From Kineosporiaceae bacterium (GTDB taxonomy: Bacteria; Actinomycetota; Actinomycetes; Actinomycetales; Kineosporiaceae): a stretch of 64,000 nucleotides of DNA. The notes beneath the pieces are model-generated. The model was not told the origin of the DNA, did no database searches, and worked only from the letters and a program-made list of their open reading frames with translations. Positions 7,315 through 17,045 of the stretch are shown in pieces (position 1 is the stretch's first letter; the number at the start of each line of letters is the position of its first letter). Location of the stretch: positions 124,001 through 188,000 of the forward strand of contig JAEUJN010000076.1 of assembly GCA_016794595.1 (NCBI GenBank), written 5' to 3'. A program made the translations under genes and the position numbers.

Positions 7315-8427
7315 TCAGGCCAGGCGGCGCATCCAGCCGTGGGTGTCGGTGGCCCGGCCGTACTGGATGTCGACCAGCGTCCGCCGCAATCGCATCGTCA
7401 CCGAGTCCTCGGCACCGGCGTTCCGACTGACCACCTCGCCACCGTCCCAGACCAGCTTGCCCACCGGTGTGATCACGGCCGCCGTCCCGCAGGCGAACAC
7501 CTCGGTCACCTCACCACCGGCGACCCCCTCACGCCACTCGGCGATGTCGACCTTGCGCTCCTCCACCTCGAGCCCGAGCTCCTTGGCCAGCACCAGGATC
7601 GAACTCCGCGTGACCCCCTCCAGGATCGTGCCGAGCTCCGGGGTGATCAACCGGCCGTCGCGGGTCACGAAGTACAGGTTCATCCCGCCGAGCTCCTCGA
7701 CCCAGCGGTTCTCCGCGGCGTCCAGGAAGCACACCTGGTCGCAGCCGTGCTCGCCCGCCTCCAACATCGGCGCCAGGGACGCCGCGTAGTTGCCCCCACA
7801 CTTCGCCTCGCCCGTCCCGCCGCGGGCCGCGCGGGTGTAGGCCGAGGACAGCCAGATCGAGACCGGCCGGACCCCGCCGGAGAAGTACGAGCCGACCGGG
7901 CAGCCGATCAGCAGGAACTCGATGGTGGCCGCCGGCCGCACGCCCAGGAACGGCTCGGAGGCGTACATGAACGGGCGCAGGTAGTACGAGCGCTCCTGCC
8001 CCGGCGCGCTCTCGGGCACCCAGGCGCAGTCCGCCGCCACCAGGGCCTCGATCGCCGCCATGAAGTCCTCGGTCGCCAGCTCGGGCAGGGCGAGCCGGCG
8101 CGCCGAGCGCTGCAACCGGGCCGCGTTGGCCTCGGGACGGAACGACCAGATCGAGCCGTCGGCGTGCCGGTAGGCCTTGAGCCCCTCGAAGATCTCTTGC
8201 GCGTAGTGCAGGACGGCGGCCGCCGGGTCCAGGGTCAGCGGGCCGTAGGGCTTCAGCTCGGCCGGACCCCAGCCCCCCTCGGTGGTCCAGGTGGACTGGA
8301 TCATGTGGTCACTGAAGTTCTTGCCGAAGCCCGGGTCGGCCAGGATGGCCGCCCGACGTTCGGCGGTGGCCGGGTGCGGGTTCGGGGTCATCTGGAACGG
8401 CTTGCCGGCGAAGGTCAGGGCAGACAC
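7315..8427 (-). CDS. ilvE: Branched-chain amino acid aminotransferase
   Basis: A 370-residue class IV PLP aminotransferase. The catalytic lysine is in GGTGEAKCGGNYAAS (K near residue 209), with YAQEIFEGLKAYR and GTAAVITPVG around the active site. It performs the last step of Ile/Val/Leu synthesis and the first step of their degradation. GTG 8427 has GAGGAG upstream. It lies 21 nt after leuB, so leuB-ilvE form an operon. Confidence 0.96.
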   Translation of the reverse strand: MSALTFAGKPFQMTPNPHPATAERRAAILADPGFGKNFSDHMIQSTWTTEGGWGPAELKPYGPLTLDPAAAVLHYAQEIFEGLKAYRHADGSIWSFRPEANAARLQRSARRLALPELATEDFMAAIEALVAADCAWVPESAPGQERSYYLRPFMYASEPFLGVRPAATIEFLLIGCPVGSYFSGGVRPVSIWLSSAYTRAARGGTGEAKCGGNYAASLAPMLEAGEHGCDQVCFLDAAENRWVEELGGMNLYFVTRDGRLITPELGTILEGVTRSSILVLAKELGLEVEERKVDIAEWREGVAGGEVTEVFACGTAAVITPVGKLVWDGGEVVSRNAGAEDSVTMRLRRTLVDIQYGRATDTHGWMRRLA

Positions 8428-8448
8428 GGGAACTCCTCGGGGGTCATG

Positions 8449-9489
8449 TCAGATCCGGGCGGCGATGGCGTCACCGATTTCGGCGGTCGACCGCGATACT
8501 CGGCCCGCCGACCCACGCTCGGCGAGGTCGGCGGCGACCGCCTGCTCCACCCGCGCCGCCGCCTTGTCGTGCCCCAGGTGCTCGAGCAGCATCGCCACCG
8601 ACAGCACGGTGGCGGTCGGGTCGGCTGTGCCCTGCCCGGCGATGTCGGGTGCCGAGCCGTGCACCGGCTCGAACATCGACGGCACCGAACGATCGGGGTT
8701 GATGTTGCCCGAGGCCGCCAGCCCGATCCCACCGGCGATCGCGGCCGCGAGGTCGGTGATGATGTCGCCGAACAGGTTGTCGGTGACGATCACGTCGAAC
8801 CGCGTCGGGTCGGTGGCCAGGAAGATGGTCGCGGCGTCCACGTGCTGGTACGCCGTGGTCACCTCGGGGAACTCGGCGCCGACCCGCTCGACGGTGCGCC
8901 GCCACAGGTGTCCGGCGTGGCTGAGCACATTGTGCTTGTGCACCAGGGTCAGGTGCCGGCGCGGCCGGTTCGCGGCCCGGGCGAAGGCGTCCCGGACGAC
9001 GCGCTCGACCCCGAACGCGGTGTTGACGCTCACCTCGGTGGCGATCTCGTGCGCAGTCCCCACCCGCAGCGCACCACCGTTGCCGGTGTAGGGGCCCTCG
9101 GTGCCCTCGCGGACCACGACGAAGTCGATGTCGCCCGGGTCGGCCAGCGGCGAGGACACCCCCGGGTAGAGGCGCGCCGGACGCAGGTTGACGTAGTGGT
9201 CGAGCTCGAACCGCAGGCGCAGCAGCAGCCCCCGCTCGAGCACCCCGCTGGGCACCCCCGGGTCACCGATCGCACCCAGCAGGATCGCGTCGTGCTCGCG
9301 CAGCTCCCCCAGGGCCTGCGCGGGCAGGGTCTCACCGGTCGCGTGCCAGCGCCGGGCACCCAGGTCGTAGTCGGTGGTCTCGACACTCACCTCACCGTCC
9401 AGCGCCGTCCGCAGGGCCTTCAGGCCCTCGGCGACGACTTCGGGTCCGATGCCGTCTCCGGCGATCACTGCGAGGCGCATGCTGTCCAT
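8449..9489 (-). CDS. leuB: 3-isopropylmalate dehydrogenase
   Basis: A 346-residue isocitrate/isopropylmalate dehydrogenase family protein with [12 protein letters not shown] at the N-terminus and [19 protein letters not shown] in the metal/NAD region. It oxidises 3-isopropylmalate to the 2-ketoisocaproate precursor in leucine synthesis. ATG 9489 is preferred. A TACCCT -10-like box ends 7 nt before it, so the mRNA may begin at the start codon (leaderless), and no Shine-Dalgarno is visible. ATG 9480 is the alternative. Confidence 0.95.
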   Translation of the reverse strand: MDSMRLAVIAGDGIGPEVVAEGLKALRTALDGEVSVETTDYDLGARRWHATGETLPAQALGELREHDAILLGAIGDPGVPSGVLERGLLLRLRFELDHYVNLRPARLYPGVSSPLADPGDIDFVVVREGTEGPYTGNGGALRVGTAHEIATEVSVNTAFGVERVVRDAFARAANRPRRHLTLVHKHNVLSHAGHLWRRTVERVGAEFPEVTTAYQHVDAATIFLATDPTRFDVIVTDNLFGDIITDLAAAIAGGIGLAASGNINPDRSVPSMFEPVHGSAPDIAGQGTADPTATVLSVAMLLEHLGHDKAAARVEQAVAADLAERGSAGRVSRSTAEIGDAIAARI

Positions 9490-9600
9490 GCGCCGCAGGG
9501 TACCCGCCGTACGGACAGCGGCCAGGCAGTGTCCACGAACCGGACGGCGCCTCACCGACGCGGCACTCGGCCCCGCCCGGGACTTGGGCCCACCCCGGCA

Positions 9601-10266
9601 TCAGTCCAGGCTGGAGAACTCCTCCACCTTGCGCCGATTCCCCGAGACGATCACCAGATCACCCTCGCGGACGACGGTGTCCGCCGTGGCATGGGTGAAG
9701 TCGTCACCGGCCGCCTTGACCCCCACGATGGTCACGCCGTACCGGTTGCGCACCCCGGAGCGACCCAACGGCACCCCGAGCAGGAACTTGGGCGGCACCG
9801 TCTTGACGATGGCGTACCCGTCGTCGAACTCGATGTAGTCCAGCATCTTGCCGCGCACCAGGTGAGCGACCCGCCGTCCCATGTCGTGCTCGGGGCGCAC
9901 CACATGGCCGACCCCGACCTGTTCGAGGATCTGGCGCTGGGCGGCGCTGGCGGCCTTGGCCCAGATGTTCGTCACGCCGAGATTGCGCAGCACGAACGCG
10001 GTGAGCACGCTGCCCTCGAGGCTGTTGCCGATCGCGATCACCGCCCGGTCGAAGTCCTGAACCGAGAGCTGGCGCATGGCCTCGATGTCGGTGGAATCCG
10101 CCTGCACGACGTGGGTCACCCGGCCCGCGAGGTCGTTCACCCGGCGGGCGTCGGAATCGATGCCGAGCACCTCCGCGCCGTCCCGCTCGAGTTCGAGGGC
10201 CAGTGCCTTGCCGAACCGCCCCAGGCCGATCACGACCACAGCGGCGTTCGTGTTCTGCCTAGCCAA
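9601..10266 (-). CDS. TrkA-type potassium uptake regulatory subunit (RCK)
   Basis: A 221-residue cytoplasmic ring subunit: N-terminal RCK Rossmann domain (VVVIGLGRFGKALALELERDG, acidic D after the second strand) and C-terminal RCK domain (EFDDGYAIVKTVPP ... VREGDLVIVSG). It gates the membrane subunit encoded immediately upstream. The only start at the right place is TTG 10266, and the gene overlaps the TrkH-type gene by 8 nt, consistent with coupled synthesis of the two subunits. Confidence 0.9.
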   Translation of the reverse strand: MARQNTNAAVVVIGLGRFGKALALELERDGAEVLGIDSDARRVNDLAGRVTHVVQADSTDIEAMRQLSVQDFDRAVIAIGNSLEGSVLTAFVLRNLGVTNIWAKAASAAQRQILEQVGVGHVVRPEHDMGRRVAHLVRGKMLDYIEFDDGYAIVKTVPPKFLLGVPLGRSGVRNRYGVTIVGVKAAGDDFTHATADTVVREGDLVIVSGNRRKVEEFSSLD

Positions 10267-11650
10267 TGAGAGGCCTTCCTTCCGGGTAGACGTAGCGGCG
10301 TTGATGATCGTGCAGCAAGAGCGCCGAGACCAGGGTGATCGGGCCGAGACGGCCGAGGAACATCAGCAGGATCAGCACCCACTGGCCCATGACCGGCATC
10401 TTCGGGGTGATCCCGGTCGACAGTCCGACGGTGGCGAACGCCGAGGTGGTCTCGAACATCGAGTCCCGCAGCGCGAAGCCGGTGACCTCGCTGAGCACCA
10501 TGGTCGCGCCGACGACCGCAGCCACCCCGAGCAGCGCGACGGTGAGTGCCTGCCGGATGGTGCGCGCATCGACCCGGCGCTCGAAGACGTTGACGTGATC
10601 CTCGCCGCGGACCTCGGTGAGGATCACGAAGAACAGCAGGATGAACGTGGTGACCTTCAAGCCGCCGGCGGTGCTGGCCGAGCCGCCGCCGATGAACATC
10701 AGCACGATCGTGCCCAGCAGGCTCGCGTCACTGACCTGGGAGTAGTCCCAGGCGTTGAAGCCCGCCGTACGCGGTTGCACGCTGTGGAAGAAGGACTGCA
10801 GCAGCTTGGTGCCGAGGTCGGCGTTGCCGATGGTGTTCGGGTTGTCCCACTCGTTGATGCCCAGGAACACCCACCCACCGATCAACAGGGCGATGGTCAT
10901 GCCGATCGTGAGCCGGGTGTGCAGCGTCCAGCGGCGGTACGGCGTCCGACGCAGCAGCTCGAGGATCACCGGGAACCCGAGCCCGCCCAGGACGATCGAC
11001 ACGCAGATCGGCACCTGGATCCAGGGGTCGGAGCCGAAGGACACGAGGTTGTCCGTGAAGAGCGCGAACCCGGCGTTGTTGAAACTCGACACCGCATGGA
11101 AGGTGCCGAGCGCCAGCGACCTGCCGAGGCTCTCGTCGTAGCCGACCCACCAGCGCAGGGTGAGCAGGACGGCGACGACGGCCTCGATCGCCAGGGTGAT
11201 CCGTAGGACGCTGAGCAGGACCCGCTTGACGTCCCCCAGACCGATGTTGTTCTCCGCCGCTGCCGTCAGCCGGCTGCGCAGCCCCATCCGCCGGCTGACG
11301 AACAGAGCGAGCAGGCTGGCCAGGGTCATGATGCCCAGACCACCGGCCTGGATCAGCACTGCGATGACCACCTGCCCGAACGGCGTCCAGTACGTGGCGG
11401 TGTCCACCGTGGCCAAGCCGGTGACACAGGTGGCGCTGGTGGCGGTGAACAGGGCCGGCATCACCGGCCGGCCCACTGGGTGCTCGCGAGCGATGGGCAG
11501 TGCCAGCAGGAGGGCTCCCCCGACGATGGTGGCCGCGAACCCGGCCACGGCAGCCTGGGCCGGGTGCTGGAAGATCCGCCGGAGCAGGCGGGTCGGTTCA
11601 GCGGGTGCCGTGGACACTCGAGCACGCTGGCATGCGGCGCGAGCACGCAT
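10259..11650 (-). CDS. TrkH/KtrB-type potassium transporter membrane subunit
   Basis: About 463 residues with the four M1-P-M2 repeats of the SKT superfamily. Filter loops are readable as TATSATCVTGLATVD, SSFNNAGFALF, VQPRTAGFNAWD and TTSAFATVGLSTGIT, the first two and the last carrying the conserved glycine. It forms the K+ permeation path at the plasma membrane with the TrkA/KtrA subunit downstream. The N-terminus is uncertain: ATG 11650 and GTG 11617 are both possible and neither has a clear Shine-Dalgarno. Confidence 0.9.
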   Translation of the reverse strand: MRARAACQRARVSTAPAEPTRLLRRIFQHPAQAAVAGFAATIVGGALLLALPIAREHPVGRPVMPALFTATSATCVTGLATVDTATYWTPFGQVVIAVLIQAGGLGIMTLASLLALFVSRRMGLRSRLTAAAENNIGLGDVKRVLLSVLRITLAIEAVVAVLLTLRWWVGYDESLGRSLALGTFHAVSSFNNAGFALFTDNLVSFGSDPWIQVPICVSIVLGGLGFPVILELLRRTPYRRWTLHTRLTIGMTIALLIGGWVFLGINEWDNPNTIGNADLGTKLLQSFFHSVQPRTAGFNAWDYSQVSDASLLGTIVLMFIGGGSASTAGGLKVTTFILLFFVILTEVRGEDHVNVFERRVDARTIRQALTVALLGVAAVVGATMVLSEVTGFALRDSMFETTSAFATVGLSTGITPKMPVMGQWVLILLMFLGRLGPITLVSALLLHDHQRRYVYPEGRPLIG

Positions 11651-11724
11651 GGGGGCCCAACGGCACCACGGGACGAGCGGGCCTTCCGACACGTCGAGCG
11701 GCCGTCGTCCTCGGGCCGGCCCGC

Positions 11725-13320
11725 TCAGAGAACCGCGATCGCCCCGCCCCGCCGAGGGTCGGCCACCGCGTGTACCCACCCGCCGGACTCGTGCACCGCG
11801 ACCCCCACGCCGCCGAAGTACATCGATGACGGCGGGTGGGCCCGACGGGGCAGCTCGCTCGGTGAGGGCAGCAGGCCCTCGGCGTCCATCGCCTCGATCC
11901 CCAGGTCCTGCTCGTACTCCAACTGCTCGGTACCGACCCCCGGGGCGCTGATGTGCAGCCGGGGACGACTCACCGCGTGGTCCCAGTCGCACCCGCCGAA
12001 CGCCGCGGCGCCGATCACCTGCGCCAGCGCGGTGGTGATCCGGTCGGCGCCGGGTGACCCGATCGCCATCCAGGCCCCGTCGTCGCGCCGGCCCACCGTG
12101 GGGGCCATGTTCGAGGCCAGCCGGACGCCGGGCGCGAGGCTGTGCACGCCGGTGAGGTTGAGCTCGTGCTCGCCCAGGCAGTTGTTGAGCCAGACCCCGG
12201 TTCCCGGGATGGTGATCCCCGAGCCGTACCCCGTGGAGGCCGTGATCGCGCAGGCGGCGCCGGCAGCGTCCACGGTCGAGACGTGCGCCGTGGACGGCGA
12301 CCTCCCGCGCCAGGCCTGACCGCCCGCGAGCACGCCGTCCAGCAGCGCCTGGGCGGCGGCCGCCCGGTCGGGGGCGACGTCCAGCACCCCGCGGCGGTGC
12401 GCCAGCACGGACCGCACCACCCCGATCACCCACGCGAGATCGGCGGCCCCACCGACCGGCACCGTGCCCGCAGCGGCCGGGCCCTCACCCAGCAGGAGCA
12501 ACAGGGCGGCCAGCACCGGCCCTCCGATCGCGGGCGGAGGGTTGGTCGCCAGGTGCCAGCGGCGATGGGCCGGGCCCACCTCGATCAGGGTGGCCGGGCG
12601 TACCGCGGGCCGATAGGCCTCCAGGTCGGCCAGGGTGATCAGCCCGCCGTGGGCCGCCATCTCCTCGGCGAGCACCTGCGCCACGTCACCGCGCATGAGC
12701 GCCGAGGAGCCCTCGCGCGCAACCCGTTCCAGGAAGTCGGCCAGGTCGGGGATGTGCAGGGTCTGGCCCCGGCGCACCGGGCTGCCGTCGGCATGGTGCA
12801 GCGCCGCCCGGGTGGCGGGATCGTGACCGTAGAGGTCCTCGCGGGTGTGGGACAGGAAGTAGTCGACCGCCGCGCTGAGCGCAAAGCCCTTGCGCGCCAC
12901 CTCGATCGAGGGCTCCACCACCACCGGCCAGGGCAGGGCGCCGAACTGCCCCTGAGCCACCTCGAGCGCCGGCAGCACCCCCGGAGTGGCCACCGAGCCG
13001 TGGCCGATGGTCATGTGCGTGCCGCCGCCGTAGTCGGTGTAGATCTCCCGCAGCCCCCGGCCGAAGGCATCCGGTGGCAGTCCGCGCCCGGGCATCTCGA
13101 CGTACCCGTCGATGGTGACCGGGGCCCGCCCGTCCCCGGGGTCCACCGTGATGAAGGCGCCGCCCGCGAGCGAGACCATGCCGGGCTCGTTGACGCTGAC
13201 CACGAGCATCGCCGCCACCGCGGCATCCACGGCATTGCCGCCCTCGAGCCCGATCCGGCGCGCGGCCTGGGCGGCGTCCTCGTTCGGGCAGGCCGCCGCC
13301 AGGCGAGCCGAGCCGCTCAC
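11725..13320 (-). CDS. Gamma-glutamyltransferase family protein
   Basis: A 531-residue Ntn-hydrolase with N-terminal EGGNAVDAAVAAMLVVSVNEPG and the small-subunit start SPSTAHVSTVDAAG, where Thr is the autocatalytic nucleophile. SASTGYGSGI and LNN blocks follow downstream. The family cleaves gamma-glutamyl amides such as glutathione or related compounds. No signal peptide is visible, so a cytoplasmic role is possible. GTG 13320 has GAGGCGG upstream and starts 10 nt after serA, suggesting cotranscription with it. Confidence 0.9.
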   Translation of the reverse strand: MSGSARLAAACPNEDAAQAARRIGLEGGNAVDAAVAAMLVVSVNEPGMVSLAGGAFITVDPGDGRAPVTIDGYVEMPGRGLPPDAFGRGLREIYTDYGGGTHMTIGHGSVATPGVLPALEVAQGQFGALPWPVVVEPSIEVARKGFALSAAVDYFLSHTREDLYGHDPATRAALHHADGSPVRRGQTLHIPDLADFLERVAREGSSALMRGDVAQVLAEEMAAHGGLITLADLEAYRPAVRPATLIEVGPAHRRWHLATNPPPAIGGPVLAALLLLLGEGPAAAGTVPVGGAADLAWVIGVVRSVLAHRRGVLDVAPDRAAAAQALLDGVLAGGQAWRGRSPSTAHVSTVDAAGAACAITASTGYGSGITIPGTGVWLNNCLGEHELNLTGVHSLAPGVRLASNMAPTVGRRDDGAWMAIGSPGADRITTALAQVIGAAAFGGCDWDHAVSRPRLHISAPGVGTEQLEYEQDLGIEAMDAEGLLPSPSELPRRAHPPSSMYFGGVGVAVHESGGWVHAVADPRRGGAIAVL

Positions 13321-13330
13321 CCGAGCCGCC

Positions 13331-14941
13331 TCACGTCAGGTCCACACGCCGCCCGGACACCGCACCGATGCGCTCCACGATCGATTCCAGGACCGCCGCC
13401 GGAACCGCCTGATCCAGGGTCAGGACGCCCACCGCCTGGCCACCCTGCTCGGGGCGCGCGACCTGCATCGAGCCGATGTTCACCCCGACGTCCCCGAGCA
13501 CGCCGCCGATCGCGCCGATGACGCCCGGACGGTCCTCGTAGCGCAGCACCAGCAGGTGGTCGGCCAGCGGCAGCTCGAAGTCGAGGTCGTCGATGCCGAC
13601 CAGCTTCTCCACCTGCTTGGGACCGGTCAGGGTGCCCGAGACCGCCAGCGGGGTGGAGTCGCCCAGGCACCCGCGCAGGGTGACCACGTTGCGGAACGCG
13701 GGACTGTTGCCGTCGGCGATCAGCCGGGTCTCGATCCCGCGGTCGGCGGCCAGCACCGGCGCGTTGACGTAGGACACCGGGTCCTCGACCACGTCGGTGA
13801 ACAGGCCCTTGAGCGCGGCCAGCCGCAGCACCGACACGTCGTGGGCGGCAATCTCCCCGTGCACCTCGACGTCCAGCTGCACCGGCAGGCCGCCGGCCAC
13901 GGCGGTGAACACCCGGCCCAGCTTCTCCACCAGGGCGATCCCCGGCCGTACCTCCTGGGCGATCACCCCACCGGAGACGTTGACCGCGTCCGGCACCAAC
14001 TCACCGGCCAGTGCCAGGCGCACCGAGCGGGCCACCGAGATCCCGGCGTTCTCCTGCGCCTCGTCGGTGGAGGCGCCCAGGTGGGGGGTGGCCACCACCC
14101 GGTCGAGGGCGAACAGCGGGGAGTCCGTGCAGGGTTCCCTGGCGAACACGTCCAGCCCGGCCCCGGCGACCCGGCCTTCCTCCAGCGCCACCAGCAGCGC
14201 CTTCTCGTCCACGATCCCACCCCGGGCGGCATTGACGATCCGCACCGTGGGCTTGACCTTGCGCAGCTGGTCCTCACCGATCAACCCGATGGTCTCGGGG
14301 GTCTTCGGCAGGTGAACGGTGATGAAGTCGGCCTCGGCCAGCAGGTCGTCCAGGCTGAGCAGCCGGACCCCCATCTGCCCGGCGCGGGCGGTCGAGACGT
14401 ACGGGTCGTAGGCCACCACCCGCATGCCGAACGCCGACAGGCGCTGCGCCACCAGGACGCCGATCCGTCCCAGCCCCAGCACGCCCACCGTCTTGCCCTG
14501 CAGCTCCACCCCGGTGTACGCCGAGCGCTTCCAGGCACCGCCCTTGAGCGAGGCGTGTGCCTGGGGCACGTTGCGCGCCACCGCGAGCAGCAGGGCCACC
14601 GCGAGCTCGGCCGCCGAGACGATGTTCGAGGTGGGCGCGTTCACCACCATCACCCCGGCCTGGGTAGCGGCCGCGACGTCCACGTTGTCCAGCCCCACCC
14701 CCGCCCGGGCCACGACCCGCAACTGGCGGCCGGCGGCGATGGCCTCGGCGTCCACCTGGGTCGCCGATCGCACCAGCAGGGCATCCGCCTCGGCCAGGGC
14801 CGCCAGCAGCGCCGGGCGATCGGTGCCGTCACACCAGCGAACGTCGAAGTCGTCCCCCAGGACCTGCACGGTGGCCGGGGAGAGTTCCTCGGCGATCAGG
14901 ACGACGGGCCGCCGCCCGGGTTCGTTGCCAGTGGTGCTCAT
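13331..14941 (-). CDS. serA: D-3-phosphoglycerate dehydrogenase
   Basis: A 536-residue long-form SerA. It contains a catalytic/NAD domain (VGVLGLGRIGVLVAQRL, NAARGGIVDEKAL with the active Arg, ATPHLGASTDEAQENAG with the catalytic His), the intervening ASB domain, and a C-terminal ACT domain (HLLVLRYEDRPGVIGAIGG) that binds serine in homologues. It catalyses the first step of serine synthesis. ATG 14941 is 7 nt after the 74-residue small gene. The position directly after ilvC is common in actinobacteria. Confidence 0.96.
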   Translation of the reverse strand: MSTTGNEPGRRPVVLIAEELSPATVQVLGDDFDVRWCDGTDRPALLAALAEADALLVRSATQVDAEAIAAGRQLRVVARAGVGLDNVDVAAATQAGVMVVNAPTSNIVSAAELAVALLLAVARNVPQAHASLKGGAWKRSAYTGVELQGKTVGVLGLGRIGVLVAQRLSAFGMRVVAYDPYVSTARAGQMGVRLLSLDDLLAEADFITVHLPKTPETIGLIGEDQLRKVKPTVRIVNAARGGIVDEKALLVALEEGRVAGAGLDVFAREPCTDSPLFALDRVVATPHLGASTDEAQENAGISVARSVRLALAGELVPDAVNVSGGVIAQEVRPGIALVEKLGRVFTAVAGGLPVQLDVEVHGEIAAHDVSVLRLAALKGLFTDVVEDPVSYVNAPVLAADRGIETRLIADGNSPAFRNVVTLRGCLGDSTPLAVSGTLTGPKQVEKLVGIDDLDFELPLADHLLVLRYEDRPGVIGAIGGVLGDVGVNIGSMQVARPEQGGQAVGVLTLDQAVPAAVLESIVERIGAVSGRRVDLT

Positions 14942-14948
14942 GCCTCGA

Positions 14949-15173
14949 TCACTGCTCCGGTGTCCGTCTCCAGTCGTCCGGCAGGTCCAGCGGACCCGCC
15001 GCCAGGTCGCCCGGCGAGAGCTTCGTGGGCTTGCCGATCCGCTTCTCCTGCTCCCGCTCGGCCACCTGCACCTGCTTGTTGCCGTTGAACAGCGCGTGGA
15101 CCAGCTCCATGCCCATGCCCAGGGCACGAACCGAGGTCTTCCTGTCGCCGCGGAAGAACCGCAACAAGCCCAT
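14949..15173 (-). CDS. Small protein of unknown function between ilvC and serA
   Basis: 74 residues, highly charged, starting MGLLRFFRGDRKTSVRALGMG and ending in a Pro/Asp-rich tail. No membrane segment or known motif is visible. The ATG is preceded by a GGGGGCGG stretch and the gene sits 7 nt before serA, so it is probably cotranscribed with it. I do not recognise a family. Confidence 0.65.
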   Translation of the reverse strand: MGLLRFFRGDRKTSVRALGMGMELVHALFNGNKQVQVAEREQEKRIGKPTKLSPGDLAAGPLDLPDDWRRTPEQ

Positions 15174-15225
15174 CGTCCGCCCCCCTCAGCACGCGATCGG
15201 CATGCCCGCTGCACCTGCCGGGCCG

Positions 15226-15266
15226 CGGTGTTGAATTGCGGCGATCTGGCGGGCACCGCAACACCG
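15226..15266 (-). terminator. Possible hairpin after ilvC
   Basis: CGGTGTTG at 15226-15233 pairs with CAACACCG at 15259-15266, just beyond the ilvC stop at 15278. There is no T-tract. It could reduce read-through from ilvC into the small gene and serA. Confidence 0.3.
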
Positions 15267-15277
15267 GCGGCACCCGC

Positions 15278-16372
<1,095 letters not shown>

Positions 16373-16885
16373 TCAGGCCGAGCGCAGCGAACGGTCGGTG
16401 ATCGAGCGGCTCCCCCGCCCGATGGCCACCAGACCCGACTGCACCAGCTCTCGGACGCCGAACGGCTCGATGACCTTCAGGAACGCCTCGAGCTTGTCCG
16501 GGTTGCCGGTCACCTCGACGGTCACCGCATCGGGAGCCACGTCGACCACCTTCGCCCGGAACAACCGGACGGTCTCGAGCACGTTGGACCGTGAGTTGAT
16601 GTCGGCCTTGATCTTGACCAGCAACAGCTCGCGCTGGACCGACGAGGTGGTCTCCAACTCGACGATCTTGATCACGTTGACCAGCTTGTTCAGCTGCTTG
16701 GTCACCTGCTCCAGCGGCAGGCCCTCGACGTCCACCACGACGGTCATCCGGGACACGTCCGAGTGCTCGGTGGGGCCGACCGCCAGGGAGTGGATGTTGA
16801 AGCCGCGCCGGGCGAACAGGCCGGCGGCACGGGTCAGCACGCCGGGCTTGTTCTCGACCAGCACCGACAGCGTGTGCTTGCTCAT
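16373..16885 (-). CDS. ilvN: Acetolactate synthase small (regulatory) subunit
   Basis: A 170-residue protein with an N-terminal ACT domain (LSVLVENKPGVLTRAAGLFARRG) and the C-terminal IlvN domain (VVDVAPDAVTVEVTGNPDKLEAFL). It binds valine and activates the catalytic subunit. GGAGA precedes the ATG. It lies between ilvB and ilvC on the same strand. Confidence 0.96.
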   Translation of the reverse strand: MSKHTLSVLVENKPGVLTRAAGLFARRGFNIHSLAVGPTEHSDVSRMTVVVDVEGLPLEQVTKQLNKLVNVIKIVELETTSSVQRELLLVKIKADINSRSNVLETVRLFRAKVVDVAPDAVTVEVTGNPDKLEAFLKVIEPFGVRELVQSGLVAIGRGSRSITDRSLRSA

Positions 16886-16928
16886 GGGATCTCCTACCTT
16901 GCTTCGGGTCTCAACGGCTCGGCGGGCT

Positions 16929-17000
16929 GAGTGCGGTCACTTCCGACCGCGACACGCCGGGAGGACTGTTCGGGACTGACCGCACTCGGCCGGAAGTGAC
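16929..17000. repeat. Inverted repeats in the ilvB-ilvN intergenic region
   Basis: GAGTGCGGTCA (16929-16939) pairs perfectly with TGACCGCACTC (16977-16987), and GTCACTTCCG (16937-16946) with CGGAAGTGAC (16991-17000). The 160-nt gap between ilvB and ilvN holds no gene. The repeats could be a processing or partial termination structure between the two cistrons, or a dispersed palindrome. Confidence 0.5.
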
Positions 17001-17045
17001 CACACGAGAGCGGAACTGACCGCGCGGGGCGGTGAGCGGGAGTGT

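Noticed and set aside
10259-12433. A much longer N-terminus for the TrkH-type protein
   Set aside because: The extra 260 residues lie antisense-frame within the gamma-glutamyltransferase gene, are Arg/Gly/Pro-rich and show no membrane segments. The protein begins near 11650.
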